From contig VCJN01002494.1 in assembly GCA_006384855.1 (NCBI GenBank), forward strand, positions 97,107-161,106: a stretch of 64,000 nucleotides of DNA. The letters run 5' to 3'. This DNA comes from Tetraselmis striata. Lineage: Eukaryota; Chlorophyta; Chlorodendrophyceae; Chlorodendrales; Chlorodendraceae. The translations under genes were made by a program, and so were the position numbers. Within the stretch, counting starts at the first letter, position 1, and each line of letters begins with the position of its first letter. This document shows, in pieces, positions 46,541-57,897 of the stretch. The notes under the pieces are model-generated. The model worked only from the letters and a program-made list of their open reading frames with translations, searched no databases and was not told the DNA's origin.

Positions 46541-47805
46541 CACCGGGTTTAGCGTGATGTAGCAGGCCGGCATGTGTATGTATGTGCGCCGGGCGCAGGG
46601 CCGCGGAAGCCACGTGAAACGCAGGCGGACGGGGCCATGGCGGACGGGGCCACTATTACCCTCCCCCTCCTCCTCCTCCTCCTCATCATCCTCGCCAACG
46701 GGATTGGCGACGTCCTCATTGGCCTTGGCTTGCTCGTTCCCCTCAGTGGCGTGGCCATCATCTTGCCCCGCAGCAATACTCTTGCCCACATCTGCCAGCG
46801 AACCGAGTTCTTGCACCAGAGCATCATGCGCCTCCTCCTCCTCCTCGCCATCCTCAGCATCACCGCTAGCTTTCTTCGGAAAAGTTCCGAGTTTGCGATC
46901 CTCCAGCGCGTCGGCTTCATCCTTGCTCAGAGCCAACCACTCTTTGATCCTCGCCACGGCGCCTTCGTGCTGGGTGTTGTCGTCTTTCTCCACCAAGATA
47001 ACGGAGTCGGGGGTTTGAATACGGGCCTTGCGGCCAATAGCCAGGTCTTGCATTCTGACGGTGGAAGCAAGCTGCAAAAAATCACATCCACAAAGTCACC
47101 ATACGGCCACACTACTTTGATCACGGAAAAAAATGGTTGTTCACTTTTGGTTGTATTACTTGTAATATGGACATCATGTCGGGGCCACGGACCACTTACC
47201 GTTGTAGTGCCGGTGCCACAAGTCACATCCAAAATGACACTTCGCGGTTCCGTGGCAAAGTCCAGGATCCTCCGAATGAGCGCAATTGATTTTTGCGCGC
47301 TGTTGGTGGGCTTGCTCACATCGGATGACTCCAGCCGGAACATGTTCGATGGTATGCGGGCGCAATAGGGGTTGATAGTGTACCACTCGGGCTCAGTGGG
47401 ATCCTTGAAGATGTCCAGTTGCTGGCCGGGTGGCCAACACATCAGGAAGATCTCACCGTCGGATGTGAAACAATCGCCGGCGCAGTTCATGCGATTCTTG
47501 CTCCAATAGAACAGCTTGAATTGCATGTCGCGCTCGGAGATGGCGACCATGGCATGGGGAAGTGCCTGGTCCGTGAGGAACCAGATGAACTTGCAATTCT
47601 GCATGCCATCGTTGCAATGATCCACCAAGCTCAGTGTGTTCGTGAATTCCGAAGTCCACGCCACATCCCAGGGGCCCAAGTTGAGCCCGTAGTTGTTGTC
47701 TGCGATGAGAAGAGATACGGGCTTCGCTGTGGATGCCACCAGCCGCTGGATGTTGTCCCTGTGATTGTCAAAATCACCCTTGGTGATGATGTGCCTATAA
47801 ACCAT
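46499..47805 (-). CDS. DNA N4/N6-type methyltransferase-like protein (beta class) with acidic tail
   Basis: Two exons: 47805-47200 and 47071-46499. The intron is clean (gtaagtgg ... ttttttgcag) and phase 0; 392 aa. Motif order is that of beta-class amino-methyltransferases. The catalytic-loop motif comes first (SLLIADNNYGLN, with D-N-N-Y at 36-39 where D-P-P-Y is usual), followed by a target-recognition-like region. KPTNSAQKSIALIRRILDF and the SAM-binding motif DVTCGTGTTT (193-202) come next. Exon 2 adds LAIGRKARI...VILVEKD, then an acidic region (GEEEEEAHD, GEDDEEEEEEGEG). The Asn-Asn in the catalytic motif makes activity doubtful. The stop lies inside an inserted LINE tail, so the natural C-terminus may differ. 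Context is mobile-element-like. It could be a host gene or transposon cargo. Confidence 0.7.
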
Positions 47806-47846
47806 TTGATGATGTACCTAGCAGAGATCTTGACGCCCATGATCCC

Positions 47847-48836
47847 ATGTCTGCCAAGGCAACATGCCAAGGCAAGGCGCGCAGATACGCCGACCTTCAG
47901 GAGGAGCCTCGGGTCTTGACGTACAACCCCATCACCATCAGTACCTCCACTCAACGCCGGAAGCGCCGGCGGGGGGCGCAAGCGGCTACAACAACGGCTG
48001 AGCACTCGAACGAGGCCGATAGCGAGGCAGACCGTCAGGAGGGGGGTCGGGGGGGCGCGATCCCGTTGGAGAATGAGGACACTCCCCGTCGCGAGTTTGA
48101 CGTCCGTCCCGGGAATTTGGTCGTCATGGACAACACCGCCGACAACCCCGACGCGTACCGCGAGGCGGGTCTTCTCGGCGATTGGGAACAAGTACCTTGT
48201 GGCCTACGTAAGGCACCGATACGACGTCCCAGATTTGGATGGCTTGTCCGAGGACCACACCGGAGTTGACGAGTTGGGCGTCACCATGTGCGAGCCTTGG
48301 TTGTCGACGCCGCAGGGGACGCAAGATCTCCCGCTCACCTTTGCCATCGCGGCAGCCCAACAGAGTCGCCACCCAGAACCGGACTCATCTTGGGAGGCTG
48401 CAAAGAAAATGAAATGGTTGCCTATTACCACTATGCCTCTATCGCTCCATCTCCAGCTTGCGTTTCCCGAACGTCCGCCGGACTGCCCGCTAGTGCCAGC
48501 ACGACTTCCGCGGCACCAAGCTAGCTGCCGTGACAAGCATGAAGGGCGACGATCTCGAAGATCAAGGACTCCTGACACAAGAACCTTGTTGTGCGCCAGC
48601 CCTTGGCAAAGCTTCGCTACACCATGCAATTGCAGGAAGAGGCGAATAGGGAGTGCGGTGCTTCGTTGCCCCTCGACAGCGTTAGGCACATGGAGATCAC
48701 TCACTAGCTTGCAAGACTCCGTGCCGCGCTCAACGTCCACAAACTCGATGTCGGCAACAAACGCAGGTGGTTCAACGACCACCGCTTCAATGCAGACGAG
48801 AAGAAGTGCGATTTGGACATGTTGACAATATTATGA
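47847..48836 (+). pseudogene. Decayed ORF divergent from the methyltransferase-like gene, unknown family
   Basis: Coding-like sequence runs through more than one frame. It begins with a basic stretch (STQRRKRRRGAQ), then FDVRPGNLVVMDNTADNPDA. In the next frame comes FSAIGNKYLVAYVRHRYDV, and near the end KRRWFNDHRFNADEKKC. At least one frameshift (about 48170) and stops after about 48640 show it is broken. The RPGNLVV...KYLVAYV pattern is reminiscent of small beta-barrel chromatin or reader domains, but I do not recognise the family. Only 41 bp separate it from the methyltransferase start. Confidence 0.35.
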
Positions 48837-49959
48837 TAGACAGTGGTGTTGTACGTATATGTAGGGGCCTTGGGGGGGGGGGGGGAGTATGCGATTGTTG
48901 GCTACTCGTGCCGATTAGACAATGCGATTTGAGCACTGGAACAATTAGACACTTTATAGATTTGCCCTCGCACGCTTGTCCCACAATCATACGACGTCAA
49001 ACGCAATGAATTATTTGATAGGGTGGCGCGCGTCCCGACTTACGATTTTCCTCGCATCCGCTCTGCGCATGCCCAATTTTGCACGTTTTGCGCGGGCAAA
49101 CCGTGAAATTGAGTGCAAACAAGAGGATTTAGTGCAATTGTGCCTCCAAAACATGCGTTTTGAGAATTTCGTGCAAAATGGCTCAAAAAGGCTACTTTCA
49201 CAAGTGAACAACATAACACTAACTTTCTGTGAATGTCTGTTGGGCCTCGACACTCGACAGATTGTTTGCGCACCTACATCTAAAGCGCACATCCGGGCGC
49301 TGGCTACCATGACGCAAGCGACCACCATGTACGGGCTTTCTCGCCAGCTACCACGACGCCAACGACTGCCGTGTACTGCAGTTCCCGGCTCCCCGGCTCG
49401 GCCGACTGGAAATTCGGGCAACGCTCGTCGACTATTACGAAGTCGTATGCGAAGCTCGGCACACCAGCGCCAAGGAGAAGTGGCCACCCGCGACTTTTAT
49501 CCGCTCGACAACCGGCGCAGTCGTACTCCCTACTAGAGGCCTGCCCCGATCCACGCCGAGGTGAGGGCATGGCGGGCTGCCTCCAGGATAGCGACTAGCG
49601 CTAGCAGCCGAAACTCCTGCTTGACTCATCCCCTTGCGACATCGGGAGGGGATGTTGACACTAGTGTTGCGGTCACTGTTGTACACCAGACACTGTAGCT
49701 AGGGTGTGCGGATTAGTACTCTAGCATATATCCGAGTGGTACGAGCACCGTGCTACGCACGTGCCGCGGGCACCGCATCGCGACAGCCATATATGCTCAC
49801 TTCTCTGTAGACACTATCCCGGCTATGGGCTTCCGCCTCCCAACCCCGGCTCATGCCGGGACGTGCGACATGGACCAACACGTCGGGTTGCGGGGAGGTT
49901 GCGCATGACATATAGTATATGAGGCGCTCCTTACCTCAGTGGTGTTCTACGTATGCTCA
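48837..49959. other. Intergenic; one coding-like patch of unknown origin
   Basis: At about 49335-49560 one frame reads FLASYHDANDCRVLQFPAPR, followed by similar non-repetitive sequence, which looks like a protein fragment. No family was recognised. The remainder holds a G tract (48872-48885) and A/T-rich sequence. Confidence 0.35.
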
Positions 49960-51618
49960 GTTGCCAGCGCCATGGATACTTGAAGTCCATCGATGACATC
50001 TTGCTACTTGGTGATTGCATCGGTTGCGCGCGCCTCCTTCTGCGCGGCCTGGCGGAGCTTCTCATCCTCCTTCTCCATCAAAGCCTTGTCCTTTGCAACA
50101 GCCTTTGCAACATCTGCAACGCGCTTGGCGGCTGCCTCTGCACGCTTCCTCTCAGCTTGGCGTGCGGCCTTGTTAGCTATAGCAGCAGCTGCCGCCCGTT
50201 GCTTCTCCGTGTTTGCGCGTGCCTTCTCTTGCGCACGAGTGGCGGCCTTCCGAGCCCTGCGCCTGGCGTGGTGCTCCTTGTCTCGTGCTCGCTCTTGCGC
50301 CAACTTGTGACGCGCCGTCTCCTTGGCCATAGCCCTCCACCTCCTCAAGGCATGCCCATCAGTCTTCTTTAGCCATTTCGTGTACATAGCGCGCATGGCT
50401 CTTTCGCCCCATCCAAAGCATTTGGGCGTCCTCGCCCATGATACGACGGCGCCCATGCATCTTGTAACGCTTGGAACACTTGTCATTGTCTTGCGCAAAC
50501 GCCAGCACCTCACAAATACGCGGGTGCTCAGGTAAGTTCTGCACGATAAGCTCCTGGTGAAGGCGCTCGGTCTCGCGTTGGTGGTGCGTGAACTGTTGAT
50601 AGGTGCACTTCACTGCAACACTCTTCACATCGGGCAGCGCGCTGATAGACATAGCATGCGCTAGGAGCTGAAGAGGATCGTTGGGCATACCAGTGACGTT
50701 GTCCTGAATCGATTCAATCGCGGTCTCCCGCTCGGCGGCGCCCTCGGGTTGCGATGGTGCTGATTGCTGTAATGGCGCCGCCCTCTTTCTGCTCTTTGAT
50801 TGTCTGGTACATCTTGTTGCGGACGGCCTCAATGTTGACGTCCCACTGGCGCGTGGCGTGTCTCCGTTAGGGTTGCCATCCCTCTCAAAACTGCGGCGGC
50901 TGCGCTCCTTGGACACTGCCTTCTCCCAGGGCGAGCATGCGGGGATGACGAGCTTGTTGCCGTAAGAATCTGTTATAGTATGTCGGAGCAACGGAGTGAG
51001 AGTTCGTCCTTGTGTTGATTCAAGAATGCTGCTCGAAGCCAATCCTTGCCAGCAATGCCACGGCGGATCCATCCTTGAATGATGTTGTCGGTCGGTCTTG
51101 ATGGCGAGCGAGCAAAATTTTACGACCTCCGGCACCTTGCGTCGCAAGGCCTTAACCGTCCACGGCAACGTCGCCTTCCCATGACGAATGATAGCAGCAA
51201 CCATCTGCGCCTCCTCCTCTTGGGTGAAGATAACAAGGTTGAAAAACGAGGTCATCGAACGAGCCTTCCAAGCGGTTGCGACGTTGCGCTGGAGGCTGGT
51301 CTTCGGTACACGGAAGCACTGCACGGCAGCGCGGAACGAGTGCGTTCCATTCACAACAACGCTTATGGCATGATGTACCATGTTGGCGCTCGTGTACGTC
51401 TTGTACTCCCCACGACCGCCCTCATCCGTTGCCTTGCTCTTTTGCTTGCCCTTGCCGGGCCTAGGGGGTTGCATAGTCGCGTGAGGCTGTGTTCGGTGGA
51501 GGTGGTGCGCGCTGGGCGGGAACCTGTCGCTCCGGCTGTCGTCGCGACGGATTTCAACAATCGGGTCAACCCACCCGCTTAGGACACCCCACTGCGACCG
51601 AAGAGCAGCCCGTGGCAT
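49960..51618 (-). pseudogene. pogo/Tigger-like transposase-derived gene (psq HTH plus coiled coil), disrupted
   Basis: The N-terminal half (51618-50900) contains a pipsqueak-type HTH (MVHHAISVVVNGTHSFRAA, FRVPKTSLQRNV). A second Tc5-like helix-rich region follows (FTQEEEAQMVAAIIRHGK, LPWTVKALRRKVPEV), the layout of pogo/Tigger transposase DNA-binding domains. I do not see a complete DDE catalytic domain. The frame then carries basic and polar linkers to a stop at 50359. A different frame (50513-50004) encodes a long Ala/Lys/Glu coiled coil (AERKRAEAAAKRVADVAKA). The two frames overlap, so there is a frameshift or an unrecognised intron near 50400-50500. It may be a domesticated or non-autonomous transposon protein. 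Confidence 0.55.
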
Positions 51619-52108
51619 ATGAGTGCATATGCTTGCATGAAAGCCCTACTGAAATGCTTCAAAATGATCCGACGACCTCCATGATTGGGTCAGTCTGCAC
51701 CAAGTTATAGGTGAAAAACCGCCCAAGTGTATCCAAAAAATGGTGTATCCAAATCTCCCTCACATGAGATTATTATCGCGTGCCAAGAAAGACATCCTAC
51801 GATGGGTATTCGCACGCGCGCTGAACGACGCGCACGCAGCGCAGCATCCCATCCATCCCGCCGCCCCGATGACGACAGCATCGTCAGCGCAGGCAGGACA
51901 CCGCCTCAACGGACAGGACGCTGCTGAATCGACACAAACGAGGGTGATGTTGGATGAGCATTGACCCCGGCCACGCCTCCTCAAGCGGCTACACGCCCGA
52001 GTGACACAACTGCGCCGAAAGCCTCCGAGGGCCGACTACACAAAGTTCTTGACCGCCCCAGTCCCGGCTTACTGTGCTAAAGTCGCTGTATGATATCGAG
52101 GAGGTGTG
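51619..52108. other. 5' flank of the zinc-finger gene
   Basis: No gene is supported and no inverted terminal repeats of a pogo element were found by eye. Confidence 0.5.
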
Positions 52109-55100
52109 ATGGGCAGTGACTGTGGCGCTGGTGGCCGGCCGAGCCCCGCCGGCAGCGGCGATGGTTCTTCCAGCGGTGATGACGACGACTTCGAGATCGT
52201 GCCCTGCGCCGATGAGACCCGCGCGGCGCCCGGGGTGGGCGGCGAGGACGCTCAGGTGGCCAATCCTTCGAGAGCGAGCGAGCCGGAACCGGTGAAGGGT
52301 GAGCTCGGCTGCTTCCAGTGCGGGGCCACCTACGACAGCGAGTACGCGCTGACGGTGCACGTCAACACGCAGCACCTCTGCGCCATCTGCGACGTGCTGT
52401 GCTCCGACCTGCGGGCCCACAACCTGGTGCGCCATCCCCTGTGTTTGCCAACAAATTGTGCGTGTGTGTGTGTGGGGGGGGGGGGGGGGGGGGGGGGGGG
52501 CAGACGCATCCCTCGGTTTCTGCATGCCAAGCACTCGGGTGGAGCAGTTGAGCTTGAGCTCGTTCTCCGCAGGAGATGGGCCATTACCTCTGCCCCTGTG
52601 GCGACCGCTTCGGGGATGAGCCCGCGTACCTGCAGCACCTGGCCGCCTGCGACGTGCCGGACCAGCGAGAGCGGGACAGCTGCCCCCTCTGCGGCCAGGT
52701 GCGCCCAGCCGCATGCCCCCGTGAATAAGGCAGACATCCATACGCAGTTGGCAAATAATATTGTCTGATATCAACTGCAGCCATCCCCAGTAATCCCCCA
52801 AATGTACCTTTGGAGGATCATAGCTGTGGCAGTGTACCGGCCGGCTAAGCGGTCCCCGCTGTTGCACCCTCAGAGCCTGCAGGGCATGTCGGCCGAGGCG
52901 CGCCAGGATCACGAGGAGGGGTGCGGTGAGCCAGCCGAGGGGTCGGGCCCGCCAGAGCGCCGCCTCACCCGCGCAGCCAACAAGCAGGCCGCTGCCCCGG
53001 CAGCCGGCGCGGAGGCAGGCGAGGCGGGGGCGCAGAGGAAGCGCGGCGGCGCCCGGAAGCGGCGCCGCGCAGAGGAGCCGAATGCACCGGCATCCGCGGC
53101 GGCGGGAGCGGCGCGGCCGGGAGGCGAGGCGGAGGCGGCGTGCGAGGAGCTGTCCGGGGCGGAGGCGGAGGAGGCGCCTGTGGCACCGCCGGCTGTCTGC
53201 TGCTTCTGCAGGCAGCCTCAGCAGGTGGTGGCTGCCTGGGGAAGATTGTAGCAGGAGGATGAGAGTGTGTACGTGTGTCTGAAGGGGGGGGGGGTGCCTC
53301 TGCTCTTCCTTTGCTCAACCCAAACCCCCTTTGCATATCTCAGCCGGCACCTCTGCACCCACCTGCCCGCTTGCGTGCGTTCTATGTGTCAGCCTCCCCC
53401 GGTTTATCTACTGTGACTTCAATGCTTTGGGCTGGTCTTGTTTTGCTGCTTATCATTTCCCCCGAGGAAACAGAAAAGGTCTCTGCTGAAAGTGAAGCCT
53501 ATCAGAATTCCACGGCGCGGGCGTCCTGACTCGATGGTGCAGACGATGTCCTAGTGTGGGACCCGGGACCCCAATTAAAAGGTCTAGTGTATCGGTCAGG
53601 CGCCCTCCCCTATGACACATGCAGCTTGGCCGCGCCGGTGTGCGACTGAGGGGGTGGGGTGGGGGTGTGTGCCGCAGGTGGACATGCCGCCTCTGGAGGA
53701 GTTCAAGCACGGCCGCCAGAGCGCGTGGTGCCATGAGGCACGGCGCCCAACTTCCGAAAGGAAACGAGTCATCTCACCGTACCATTGTGCTTGGGCCAAC
53801 CGCTTACGAACATCATGATGCTGTTGATGTATAGGCAGGGAAGCCGTACGGGTGCCGGCGCATCTATGAGAACCCTGTTTATAAGACTCAGACTGGGCTT
53901 TCATGCAAGCTAGGAAAACCTTCTCTATGGTTCCGCTACAATTGCGTCCATATTTGATCTCTGACAGGTAGGGCAGGGTCTTATTATTACCGCGGTGGCC
54001 CCAGTGTAAGTATAGTTATGTGTTATAATGTTATGTATTATAAGTGTAGGTCTAGTGTTGGCCCTAGTGTAAGTATAGTTATGCGGTATAAGTGTAGGTA
54101 TAGGTATAGGGATAGGTTGTTTAAGACTACAGTGGACTCGGCGCAAATTCAAGATGCGGAATTCTCTCTTCGGAGTCAGGAGGGGGGAAAGCAATCGTAT
54201 GTAGTCTACGCAAAGCGTGGTCACGCTATGCCACCTGAGAGCGAGGGGGAGGGGTGTGGGGGGTAGGGTGGACGTGAGGTGAGGGTGTTGAGCGTTGCCG
54301 GGCTTGTCGCTGAAGGTATGGTGTGTCGCTTTGTCCGCCAGGTCTGCGCCGCGTTCTGCCCCAACGTGCAGTGGGTGCGCTGCGCGCCGCTGTCCGCGCA
54401 GGCGGTGGTGCGAGCGGCCGATGCTGCAGCGCAGGCAGAGTGTCACGCCTGCCGCGGGTACGCCCATTGCCTCATGCGAATAGCAAACCAGGCAGAGCCG
54501 GCGATGCCGCTGCAAAAGTGCGTTTCTCTGAAAGAGGGGGAGGGGGGGGGGGGGGGGGGGCCTAATTGGGCAGGCCAACCTCTTCAAGCGTTGGCATGTC
54601 TACTGGCCAGCTGTTTGTCGGCAAGGGCGACGGTGTCTTGGTGCCTGTAGCAATACACTCTGTGCCTACATGGACATTTTGTCTTGCTGCACTGGCGCAT
54701 GGAAAGCTGCCATGTGAATTGGATTTCTTGTTTAGGAAGGAACGTTAAGTGTTTTTGGGCGCTAGGCTACTATGTTTAGGGTCCGAGGGTACAAGGTGTA
54801 GCCGCACCGCCTTCCCGCCGGAGCTGACAGAACCTGGGGTGTGTATCGCAGGCAGCGTCCCCAGGTCGCAGCCGGCGCGACGGTGACATGCCTGGCCCCA
54901 GGGTGCACACGACGCTGGCACCTCCCCTGTGCGCGCGGGCTGGCGGATGCAGACGCAGCGCCACGGGTGAGGCTTAGGGAACAGCAGTCCCGCCGCTGTA
55001 CCGGGCAACACCCACCTGGCGGCTGTCGTGTGGATTACCCCCCCCCCCCCCCCCCCCCCCCACACCCCCGTACCCCCCTTTGCTCATTCTGATGCGCCAT

Positions 55101-57897
55101 ACCTTCCGCCGCACCCCAGGCGGTCTTCCTGTACAGCAGCGCCCCGGATGAGGAGACCGGCGAAAGCCACAAAGGTGACTGGCTGTGTCCACCCAGCTAC
55201 TGCTCCGCCAGCTTCAGATCGTTGCCGTCTTAGTGAGGCCATCCCGCACCATTCCATTGGGTTTGCAGCTCCAAAAACTGATACAATATGTTTGCACCAT
55301 TGAGATGCTGGAGGTATCGCGCCATGTTCCTGTTGTAGTTTGGTATATTCCCAGAGGCAAAATTAACTTTCTGCTTCTTTGCGAGGGCGTCAAGAACCCT
55401 ATTGAATAGGAAACATAGGGCACGGTTACGATACGCGTAATTCGCATGGCCCATCGTGCTTGTTTGATTTATTGATAGGAGGTTTGGAATATTGACGCTG
55501 ACTGACAGAATCCAGAATCCGCTGGTGATTGAAAAGGAAGGAAGCGCACAGTTACTGCTTTCTGATCAATCAATGCCATCAATACACAGGCGCCAACTCA
55601 TCCATAAGCACCCCCTATGATAAGCCTCAAGTTGGGCTGGCATGCAGCCTGTAATATGAGCATTCGCAGTAGATCTGCGAATGTGCCGTCTATTAAATTC
55701 AGCCTCTGGCCAGTAGGCGGGGTTCCTCCTGGCAGTGTCGTTGTTCTGGCTTCAGTGCAATTAGGAATAGGGGGTGGTAGTTGCAGCGATGCCGGTACAG
55801 CCGATGCCCAGGACTCGGTCGGTGTTAGTCACGATATCATGCAATTAATCCGGGTAACACGAAAGTGTGGTATGACTCGCAACGGACGGATGGAACGTAC
55901 GGATCAGGCCTCAGGAGGGACGTTTGAGAATGGCGTCGTAACAACGAAACTAAAAACATGCGTTTGCTAATATGATGCGAGTGCGTGGTTTTGTATCCGC
56001 CTTCTCCACTGAAGACGTTTGATGAATTCACGACCCCCTTCGTCACCAGGCGATATTCCGTGGGCGCCAACGGCAACGGTGTGCGTGGACACGCATACAT
56101 GTTAGGAATGGTGTATGTGGCGGCGGAACGCCAGCACATATGCCGCCATATACAGCTGCGCCGCTAGGTGTTACGACTATCCTTGTGCGGGTGCCGACGC
56201 AAGGATAAGAGCACTGCGGCTGAGAAATCGCAGTACCTGTCAGAGGTCAAATACAGGCGAAATAATAGCGGGCCCATATCGGATGTTCCTATGGGTTGCA
56301 TGCACGCCTGATTCCAGGATACTTGTAATGGGGATTCTTATAGTCGACTTCACTCCCGTATCCCGTCCCCTCGTTCATTTGGTTTCGAGGGTTTGGCCGG
56401 TGTTCCATGAAAACCCACACCTTTCATCCAGCAAATGCCTGAACTGACCCCCGCGCGCGCCCTCCCAGCCTTCTTCTGCCCCGAGCACTCAGACCAGGTG
56501 GATGACGTCGCCGGGGAGCAGCGCGACGTGGCCACGGAGCAACAGGTCCTGCGCCGCTGGGCGGGCGGGCTAGCCTCCCCTGGACGCTGGTTCCGGGCGC
56601 TGCCCGGCGGCTGGCGCCAACTGGCGCATGGGGTTGCGTACCATCGCCCCGGCGGTACTGCCCCGCTCACAGACCCGCCGGCCGAGCGCTGCACAGACGA
56701 GAACATGCTACTGGTGTGCGGCATGCGGCTGAGCCGCCTGGCCAGTGAGCGGTGCAAGTCCATGATGACAACATGGGAAAATAAGAAGGTGAGAACGGAA
56801 TCCAATTCAAAATTTGGGTATTGCAACGTGCTGGCTTTGCGGACACCTCGCCGGCACGTAACGTGCCTATTCATTCCTGATAACTTACATGGACTCCTGT
56901 ACACCCAGGAGCATGTATGGGCAGGCGCTAAACACAATAGTACTCGTTGTATTAGCGCTTGCACCTACTACACCTATTTCTATTCGGATACGGGCGCCGA
57001 CCCACCTATGATAAGAATCACTATGCAAGCCCGATTTCAATCGGGCTTGCCTAATACTCTTCGCTCTACTGCCTCCATACTTTGTCTGTATTTGCCCTAT
57101 GGCCGGCAGGGCAGGTTCCTGTTCGCAGTGCTCTTATTGCCGCGTCGGCATATTGTACGCGTAGTAGCAGCGAGCTGGGGATATGATGCTATGTAATGCA
57201 CGTCGCAAGTGCGCGCCATTTCCGCCGCGCTCACCGTAACTGTACAGGTGGGACTGGAGTCAAGCCAATACAGGCGAGTAGTAACCGGATGCATGGAAGA
57301 AACACATCTTAACTTGGTATAAGGAAGTCACGGGTTGGTGCCTGCCTGCTTGTTTTACGGGTACTGTTCTAGTGTTCACGGGCATCAGTAGGTTATTATG
57401 AGCCGATATCTTGTGCCTACTGGGCCGTTGCTTCTAGGGTTACATATTGCCTCTGCGCCGCTGTCAGGGCCCGCTGGTGCAGCGCATCGTGGAGAAGGAT
57501 GTGGACTCGGGCTCATGCCCCGCCTGCGACAAAACCTGCAACGTGTGCGCGTGCTGTGTCGCCGTGAGGGAGCTTATACAGGGGCAGAAGCGCGTGCAGG
57601 GAAAGCAGAAGATCAAGTCGCTGCCGGAGGCGTTGACAATCGCAGGTGACCCCACCCCCTACCCCGTTCTCATGTCCCTCTTCTCTCTGAATCCTCTACC
57701 CTGCTCTCTCCCCTCTCTCGCCAGATCCCATACTGAGCCGCCGATCCACCGCTACTCGAACCTCTTATGGACAGTGCCCCAGGAATAGTTTTCTTACTTT
57801 TCGTGCCACTGAGGCACACACTCATACCGGCAATATTTCACGTCTCGGGATAATGCCAACAGATGCGTCATCAGTATGGGAGACATGGTCATTGTAG
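52109..57897 (+). CDS. C2H2 zinc-finger and extended-PHD (ePHD) protein, probably nuclear
   Basis: Ten exons, phases consistent, 600 aa: 52109-52426, 52573-52698, 52883-53224 (could start at 52874), 53678-53737, 54342-54457, 54852-54966, 55120-55174, 56469-56788, 57468-57645, 57725-57897. The N-terminus is acidic, then come C2H2/C2HC-like fingers (CFQCGATYDSEYALTVH, HYLCPCGDRFGDEPAYLQH, CPLCGQ...H...C). A basic stretch (QRKRGGARKRRRA) may be a nuclear signal. Residues about 254-383 form an extended PHD: CCFCRQP, WCHEVCAAFCPNVQW, CHACRG, GATVTCLAPGCTRRWHLPCA, FFCPEH. ePHD modules occur in chromatin proteins. A further cluster, CPACDKTCNVCACC (501-514), is unassigned. The exon 4 to exon 5 intron appears to begin with GC. 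I do not recognise a named orthologue. Exon 10 is the least certain. Confidence 0.75.

Noticed and set aside
46499-51618. Giant-virus insertion as source of the methyltransferase
   Set aside because: The gene has a canonical spliceosomal intron and no viral hallmark gene is present nearby, so there is no support for this.
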